A stretch of 64,000 bases of DNA from Hexactinellida sp. DTS-2022. Taxonomy: Eukaryota > Porifera > Hexactinellida. The notes beneath the pieces were generated by a model. The model had not been told where the DNA came from, made no database searches, and saw nothing but the letters and a program-made list of their open reading frames with translations. Shown here piece after piece: positions 57,430-64,000 of this stretch (position 1 is its first letter; each line of letters begins with the position of its first letter). Location: the NCBI GenBank assembly GCA_028753945.1, contig JAPNXP010000005.1, forward strand, positions 2,976,001-3,040,000, given 5' to 3'. The position numbers and the translations under genes were made by a program.

Positions 57430-57695
57430 TTGGCTTTAGTTATTTTAACCATGTTAAAAATTTATTATCAATATTATGGGTGACTAATAATGGATTGTTA
57501 ACAATCAAAATAGATACTTTAATGAAATTGTCCGGAATTTCATTTATGAGACTAGATACATCATTTTTTATGATGCCATTAAATTTCCAGCTATTTATAA
57601 CTTATAGGTCAATAATACTTCATGAGTAGGTATCTGCTACCAAAATGACTGTTTCCACTAAATGTCATTTAAAGCCAATGTGCTAACCTATGCAA
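57430..57695 (-). repeat. Solo copy of the long TIR from 19045-21972
   Basis: Contains, inverted, GGAAACAGTCATTTTGGTAG, GTATTATTGACCTATAAGTT and ATGATGTATCTAGTCTCATA, each aligning with the TIR at 19067-19270. The terminal CACATTGGC aligns with CACAGTGGC. No partner end was found. Confidence 0.7.
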
Positions 57696-57859
57696 ACGGA
57701 CATTTAAAATATAAAAATTTATTAATAGCAATTCAATATTTATTATATAATTGCATTCATAACCAAATGACTCTCGAAAAGTCCATATTCTGATCGAAAA
57801 ATTTCCTCCGAATAGTTTAGTTCCTTTTTGTCTTTAATCTAAGAGAAAATGTACCAATG

Positions 57860-58110
57860 ATTCGTCAGCTTAAGTGCTTCATTTATCTTTAAGAGAAGAA
57901 TATATTTTGGGAAGAAGTCGCCTGTAAGTTATCTTCTCAACATGGGATAACAAGAATTAGAGATGAAATCCTTAAGAAGTGGTCTAACCTCTTGAGCAAG
58001 CATAAACCACTAATCGGAGATAAGCTTGTTTCAATTCATAAAACAGGCGTGGTCCCCCTGGAGCTGAGTTAACACCATTGGAAGATGGATTCGAAGCATC
58101 ATGGGCAAGA
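57860..58110 (+). pseudogene. Myb/SANT-like DNA-binding domain fragment
   Basis: Broken frames read EEVACKLSSQHGITRIRDEI then LKKWSNLLSKHKPLIGDK, and shortly after GPPGAELTPLEDGF. The trihelix W-x-x-L-x-x-K spacing followed by a G-P-P-x-A-E-L-T-P segment is typical of Myb/SANT-like domains found in Harbinger accessory proteins and in their host derivatives. The continuation to 58432 has no recognised domain. It may be a transposon accessory gene or a dead host copy. Confidence 0.55.
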
Positions 58111-58559
58111 AGTATTTGAGGGCTTTACTCCTGGATATATATCAGTCTCGAACCTTTACATTCTCAAATTTCTGTTGATTCTGACCATCAGATGCCAATG
58201 AGTCCAATCTTTTCAACTGATGATGATAAGCCAAAGCTGGATTTACTGCCCAAACGAATGTGATAATAAACCTTATATAGTCTATCTCCTAGTGACCTCG
58301 CACAATCGAAACATATTCTCCTCAAAAAAAGAACAGCAGAAATTGGAATCTATGAAGAATATTGAACTTAGCATGGAGAAAGTGAATACAACCCACAGTG
58401 GTAAAATGTCAAATCAGGAGAAATTGATATAAAATGACGTTTTAGAACTATACAGTATATTATTTTTGTATACTATCTCAATCATAAGATGTCGAGTGAA
58501 AGCATCAAAAATGACGTCACTATGATGCTTTCATAAACGAATAATGCCAGTTTTATACC

Positions 58560-58685
58560 AGTTTCGTGATATTTTGAGACACTTGGAATTTTGAGATGCG
58601 ACTATTAGTAAAATGGATGTGCTATTACAAATTCTGCAGTGATATTCTGAGACGATATAAAGAAATATTTTGCTTATTTTCACTG
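58560..58685 (+). repeat. Solo relative of the Transib-composite TIR
   Basis: GATATTTTGAGACACTTGG, ATGGATGTGCTATTACAAAT and GCAGTGATATTCTGAGAC follow the order of 17165-17280. A weaker same-orientation relative lies at 61290-61340. Confidence 0.65.
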
Positions 58686-58704
58686 AGCCAAATTCGCCTG
58701 GACC

Positions 58705-61240
58705 AGGGATAAGATGAAGGGGATTTTCTTATATACCCATAATGTAAATACATATACCGTATACTGTATATATTGATTAAAACTAAAAAATGCTCATCTG
58801 GTTTAGAAATATAGTTAACAAGATTCGTCTGTAAATATTAGCTATTCTAATTACAATTTCTCTTTAATTCAATCATTATTTGCCTTTATAATGCTAGTTC
58901 CTTGTTTATTTATATCCTGGTCTCATGCCCTACTCTTGCTCTGCTCCCAGATGTGCTACTGGATACTATAGTGATCATAGTTGTGTGTAGTATTTCACAT
59001 TCATTCTGGGTCGCAAAACATCGTCCATAAATGGAAACTTTTCTGCATGAGTTGGTGAGTATGTCTTTATACTTGGACAAGCTTAATTAATTACTTTACC
59101 AGTTTTCCTTAAGCTTAACATTACTTACATACTTTAATTTATTAATCATTACGTAATTATGAAATATATGCTAGATCTTCACACAGTGAAAAACATTATC
59201 ATTTGTGCTAAACACTCTGATCCTGATGATATCATTGACACACAAAATTATCTTGACATTGATGGCCAAACGAAGATACGACCAATAAAAGCTACATTGA
59301 AGAAAGGAGCAGTACATAAATACCTTCCTGGAGGCCCTGATCGTCTTAATCACACTCAAGTATCAGCGGCTTGATAGAGACAAAAGGCGCATGATTTACA
59401 GATCCAAGTATGTCAAGTTGTGCTAAATGTAAAAGTTTTGTATTTTAACATGTTGTATGTTGTTATATATAGGCAATGAAACAGTGTTGACTTGCACGAA
59501 GAAGAACAGAGAAAATTCACTGTCTCTAAATCATATGACATTAAGATCCCCAAGGATGGATTTCTGGCACCTTGATACCACATTTATATTTGTCAATATG
59601 ACATCAAATATAGTAGTCATTTCAGTTTCTTCAAGTTAAAGTGTTATAATCGTGGAACCCTTGCGAATCTCTCAATCAGCTGTTCTTTTGAAAACCGATA
59701 GATATGGACATTGATTGATTATTCAACACTCTTGGAAGGAGTTCGTCTCAAGGACCGAAATTACATAATGATGTCAGATTTAATTGAATGTATACTCTAG
59801 TTCGTTGGTTAGAGTCTGGGAAAACTGACCAGTTCATAGGATAAAATTAACAGTTCAAACCTTCGCGAGGTTCACCATTCAAGTATTGCACTGCCTAAAC
59901 TTGTAGAATATTGATCGGCGAATGTGGAATTGTCATCATTTATACAAATTGATCTTATTGAACACGATTTTGGATTATACAATCATTTAAATGTAAACTA
60001 CAATGTTTTGGTTTGTCAAGTCCTGGAAAATGAGAGGGCACTTAAACAGTCAAATATTTTCAAGTTGATAATAGGAAAGATTATGTCCATAAAGATAGAG
60101 ATTCGTTTATGGAATTTATCAGCAGCTTCGAAACCCATGAAGATGATCTGTATCACAGCCATCCTGAGAATTTTGATTTCACATATTAGGCCACATAAAA
60201 TAAATTACTTGTTTATCATCCATATTTTTCGAGAAAATTGGGACGGCGGACGGGATTTTATTTTTATTTTTAATTCCCATTAATATGCAAATAACATCAT
60301 CCTATGCCAAAAATAAAAATAAATATTTAATTTAATTAGAAAATAACATGACAATGCCAAAATAATTAAAGTAATGCTCTAAAATATAGGACCAATTAAA
60401 AATTTATGCATATAGGTACTTTACACAAGTTTATTGCTTATATTTTGTACGATTATGTTCATAAGATAATAATAAAATAGATCCGGACGGATAGTAAAAA
60501 TTGGGGCGGGCGGGGATGATAAACAAGTTATATATTTTATACGGCCTTATGTGTGTGTGAAGTTTTTTCCTGAATTCATACACAAGACAACCTCTTGCTT
60601 TTATCGGAGAAGATGCTGCCTTTCTTATTAAGGAAATTGTCCAAATTCTCAGATTTGTCTCCAATTGTTGTTCAGTAATCACTGAAAATATAGGGAATTG
60701 AATGGAAATTGAAGACCCGGATTTTAACTTTTGTCTTGATTGGCCTTTTTGATCGTGGCTGCTTAAAATGGCCCTTCCAATTACTTGCTAAATGTGGTGT
60801 TTATACCTTGGAAAGTGATTACAATGATGTTTTCAATAGAATTCAAGCAACGCACTCTCCAAAAAACTCGATAGTGAAAAGTGCGATGACTTCGTTGATG
60901 AGTGTATAGATTGCTTAGTACAGAAGGAAAATCAATTTATTACTTTAAATTAACAACAGTAGCCAATTCATACTTAACAACAAGGCAAAGTACCATAATG
61001 TTCTTAGTACCTGCCCCAAAGAAACTCATAAGAAATTCCATTAAATAATTGCTTAGTATTCATAATTTTACTAACTAGTTTACATGTAATAATTTACTTG
61101 AACTTGAATTTATGTTGGGAGACAACTATGAACCATATATACTACTTTGATATGTGTAGTTGATATAATGAGTCTAGTATTAATCAGGTAATTGATTACA
61201 GTTAGAAAAATAAACCCGATTTTATCTTATCCCTGGTCCA
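58705..61240 (+). pseudogene. THAP-domain P-superfamily element remnant with TIR-like ends
   Basis: The outer ends GGACCAGGGATAAGAT (58709) and its inverse (to about 61240) suggest a complete but deleted element. The THAP exon at about 58923-59050 reads YSCSAPRCATGYYSDHS and ends TTG|GTGAGT, a good donor. The second half of the finger at 59200-59375 has IICAKHSDPDDIIDTQNYLD and LKKGAVHKYLPGGPDRL. The core is mostly deleted; 59924-60120 keeps IQIDLIEHDFGLYNHL (the DxxE pair) and VLENERALKQSNIF. 60730-60900 keeps LFDRGCLKWPF and the C-terminal region. An inverted-repeat MITE (about 60187-60550) interrupts it. Confidence 0.75.
60187..60550. mobile_element. Inverted-repeat MITE in the P remnant
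   Basis: AGGCCACATAAAATAAATTA then CTTGTTTATCATCC at the left, mirrored by GGATGATAAACAAGTTATAT and AGGCCT-like sequence at the right. The right 250 bp match 15385-15620. Confidence 0.7.
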
Positions 61241-61522
61241 AAGCAGTGAAATGGCCATTATATAGTAGGCTATGGAATATCATAATTTTGAGATCATAGT
61301 ATTGATCAACCATAGATGTACTATTACAAATCAATTAAACTATTTAAGAAGCTGGATATATGTATCAAATAAATGTCTGATAAACTTCAAATATCATCCA
61401 TTTACAACAGGGTTGGAATTTAACCCGGGTTAAATAGGTTTAGCCGAGTCCAGTGGATTAAATCCGGATAAATTGGAATTGATTAAATCGGTTTAAAGTG
61501 AACACGTAAGTTTTAATAATAC

Positions 61523-62050
61523 AAGCGGGCTTCGCTTGCTAGGTCGCTTCGCGGCAGAACTCAACCACACACACCAACTTCTTCGCAGTACTAGGTATGT
61601 GTGGTTTATATACTTCTAACATTGATTATAAAGCGTAAATATGGCGAAATAGTAAATTTAACAATGTGAAATTTGAGTGATTACGTCATCATGCGATAAA
61701 GAGTTAGCATATTGGCAATCTGGGATGACCAACGCGGTCAACGTGTCCGCATCATTAATGTGCATATTCTATTAAATTTTCAGATTTTATCTCTGAGAGG
61801 GCGCGAATTATGTGCTATTAGGGCTATTAAGTGAATTTTCATTCTTCTCGAAATGTGGCAATGACGTCTGATATAATGAGTCGAGGTGTGAAATTTCGTG
61901 TGGAAACCGCAACTTGTTGGCGGGGGCCAAAAGTTATCCCTAAATGCCAAAAATCACATTTGGAAACCGTACACTTTCTTCTATCAACTCGGAACATACA
62001 AACAAATATATACATAAATATACACACATACAGGTTTGTGTTTTAATAGT
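61523..62050 (-). mobile_element. Helitron family 1, near full length
   Basis: On the minus strand it starts TACTATTAAAACACAAACCT (5' end at about 62050) and runs through the family body to the GC-rich hairpin GTCGCTTCGCGG region near 61530. The 3' CTAG is altered. Confidence 0.72.
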
Positions 62051-62052
62051 AC

Positions 62053-63183
62053 GAGCCTTTCGGTCTCGGTCGCTTCGCGACGGAACACTCTCTCACAAAA
62101 GTCGCGAAGCGACTTTTTTCGTTCTTGTTAGGCACTACGCAATACAATTAACGGCCGCTTCGCGGCCTTTACCTCCCCAAAAGCTATAATATTACTAATG
62201 AGTTCACCTGTGGCTAGTGAATTACACACTATCGCTTAATAACGCGTGGCTAAAATTCATTTTGGGTTGTGATTACTGTAATTTGTTGGGGAATTATGTT
62301 GTGTAATTATTCTCATTGCTCAATAGTTATTAATTATTAGTTAATTAATAGCTCAATAATTCTTAAGGGTAGCTCGTTCAGCTATAATAAAAGGTTAGCT
62401 TTTTAGCTAAATAAATTGAGATCTGTGGTAGTAATTATACGCAATTAATTTATTTCAGTAAATTGTATTGCAAAGTAATTTACTAACTCTGGGTGTAATT
62501 ATTATGCAGAGGTAAATCCAGGGTTACAATATATTTGATTTAATTGATAGTAGTAATAAATATTTATACATCTCACCATAAACAATTCATTCTGCAGGAG
62601 CTGGGTTAGTGAATTATTTAATTTAATTGATTGCAATAATTAACATAATACATCTCATCATTAGACAGAACCTGAATCATAGATGAATAAATAACTTAAT
62701 TTCTTAATTTCAGTATAGGTTAGAATTACGTAATTCCATTGATAGTCTTATTGTAGGAAGCCAATATAGGTGTAATAAATAAACAATGCATTAGAGAAGT
62801 TAACTACTCTAAGCGGATTCTTGTCAAACAAACAAATCAGATCATCCACATAGTGCTACAAATAATAGGACACATTTTAACTAATAACTTTCGCTATGTA
62901 AGTTCTAAAAAAATTGATAATTTTCACAAAGGTGTTCCATTATGTGTTGTCTATTTTTATATAATATTTATACTAATTGAGTCAAATTTGCAAGGGTTAT
63001 TAAGGAAAAGGTTACCGTGTGATGTCATACTCACAAATTTCGCTTAGAAGACCAATAGACACATGTCGCTATAACAAACTACTCATATATACCAAATCTC
63101 AGCTTTCTACTGTTAGTATGGTCTTTTCAATTAATTACGGACAAACATCCAAACACATAACAATTCCGCTTTTAATATATAGA
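62053..63183 (-). mobile_element. Helitron family 2, long copy adjoining a family 1 copy
   Basis: 5' end TCTATATATTAAAAGCGGAA at 63183 (minus strand). The 3' end has strong hairpins (GTCGCTTCGCGAC with GTCGCGAAGCGAC, GGCCGCGAAGCGGCC) at 62068-62165 and finishes at the family 1 copy. About 900 bp of the interior is AT-rich and non-coding. Confidence 0.6.
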
Positions 63184-64000
63184 GTTAGATTAGTTCATTT
63201 ATCCATACATCGAATCGATAATATTAATAACTCATAACTAAGATATATATTTGTCTGTGAAAAATCAATAGCTATGTGGAATAAATCTACTCAATACTAT
63301 TACCAGTCGAAATCGATTGTACCCCTCAATTCACAAATTGAGTGGTAAGTTTTGCTGCTTTCCCCAAGCCCAACCTAATATGGAGTTTTGTTTGGATAAA
63401 GCTAAAATTAGAAAATAACCACTCAAATGAAGCCGAACATACTGGAAGTTTTAGTATACGAAGGGCTAAGTAGCTCAACTCTGGATTCACACTTTTATAT
63501 GTTTTCTTGATGCATAACCACCATACACATGGATCAATCTTTTGGTTAAAGTATCGCTAAACATGGGACTTGGAAATGGCGTTGCCTCAGCTTCAAATGC
63601 GGACAAATAAACTAGTATACCGATCATTTTCTAGAAACCAATTGATGAGCGGATTCTAAGTGTTTTGTAGCCGTACCTCATCATCGATACCTAGGATGTA
63701 GTAAAAATTCAAGAAAATGAAATGTGATCATTGATTGATTGGGTAAAGCGATAATGGATTTTCCCTGATAAGGATATAATAAATCATCATTAATTAGCTT
63801 TAAGTTTAGCCAACAATGGCAGGCGTAAGCTGCTTGAAGAATATTTATGGCTCTAGAAATCGGTTGTAATTGATTAGCAATTGATTTAGCAGATGCGATG
63901 AGCAACCATAGGTAATTAACAAATTATCCACTTCGCACAACTTGTGACGCATCGCTTCCAATTTTACTTTCGTTATGAGTTACAACTCCTACCGTGCGAC
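63184..64000. other. Right edge, no recognised gene
   Basis: A 75-codon minus-strand frame at 63681-63905 has a plausible amino-acid mix (ASAKSIANQLQPISRAINIL) but no recognised family and no convincing splice sites. It is not called as a gene. Confidence 0.4.

Noticed and set aside
59159-59374. Frame considered as an independent small gene
   Set aside because: It is the second half of a THAP finger (IICAKHSDPDD, LKKGAVHKYLPGGP) belonging to the P remnant.
63681-63905. 75-codon minus-strand frame near the right edge
   Set aside because: No family resemblance and no convincing splice sites; in AT-rich DNA a frame of this length is expected by chance.
1-64000. tRNA, rRNA or other structured RNA genes
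   Set aside because: No cloverleaf boxes or conserved rRNA segments were recognised by eye; a covariance-model search would be needed to exclude small ones.

Overview
The window is a gene-poor, AT-rich piece of an invertebrate animal genome; I cannot name the species from sequence alone. The evidence is a spliced THAP-type gene with canonical splice sites, a terminal exon of an RMND5-type ubiquitin-ligase gene, an NHL beta-propeller gene, and transposons typical of metazoans (P, Transib, MULE, hAT, pogo, Helitron, CR1 LINE, Penelope). No tRNA, rRNA, CRISPR or prokaryotic operon was recognised.

Layout. 0-6 kb: P-superfamily and pogo/Tigger transposase remnants. 6.5-13.5 kb: a CR1-like LINE split by a nearly complete P-superfamily element (8519-12904) with about 84-bp terminal inverted repeats (TIRs), a 7-8-bp target duplication (TSD), a THAP exon, a 382-bp intron and a long transposase exon broken by one frameshift. 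13.6-14.5 kb: NHL protein, probably a host gene. 14.6-17 kb: hAT and mariner-type MITEs and a short Helitron. 17.2-25.3 kb: long terminal repeats enclosing a broken Transib (RAG1-related) transposase, itself holding a long-TIR element that holds a MULE-like element. 25.3-28.1 kb: a second Transib transposase remnant keeping all three catalytic acidic positions.

28.2-31.2 kb: a MULE whose two ends are mirror-image arrays of 15 copies of a 26-bp repeat and whose FLYWCH-MULE-RING protein has a single in-frame stop; it sits inside a hAT-type MITE. 31.2-41 kb: Helitrons, two more P remnants, a hAT transposase remnant and a large inverted repeat. 41.4-44.1 kb: nested MITEs inside a tandem-repeat element. 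44.5-45.3 kb: last exon of an RMND5-like gene. 45.5-48.2 kb: a GC-richer Penelope-like retroelement. 48.2-64 kb: two more THAP/P remnants, an integrase fragment, MITEs and Helitrons.

The main theme is layered insertion. Exact target duplications (7-10 bp in many cases) let the order of insertion be read directly, and seven P-superfamily copies in 64 kb make this superfamily unusually prominent. Only the NHL gene and the RMND5 exon look like host coding sequence.
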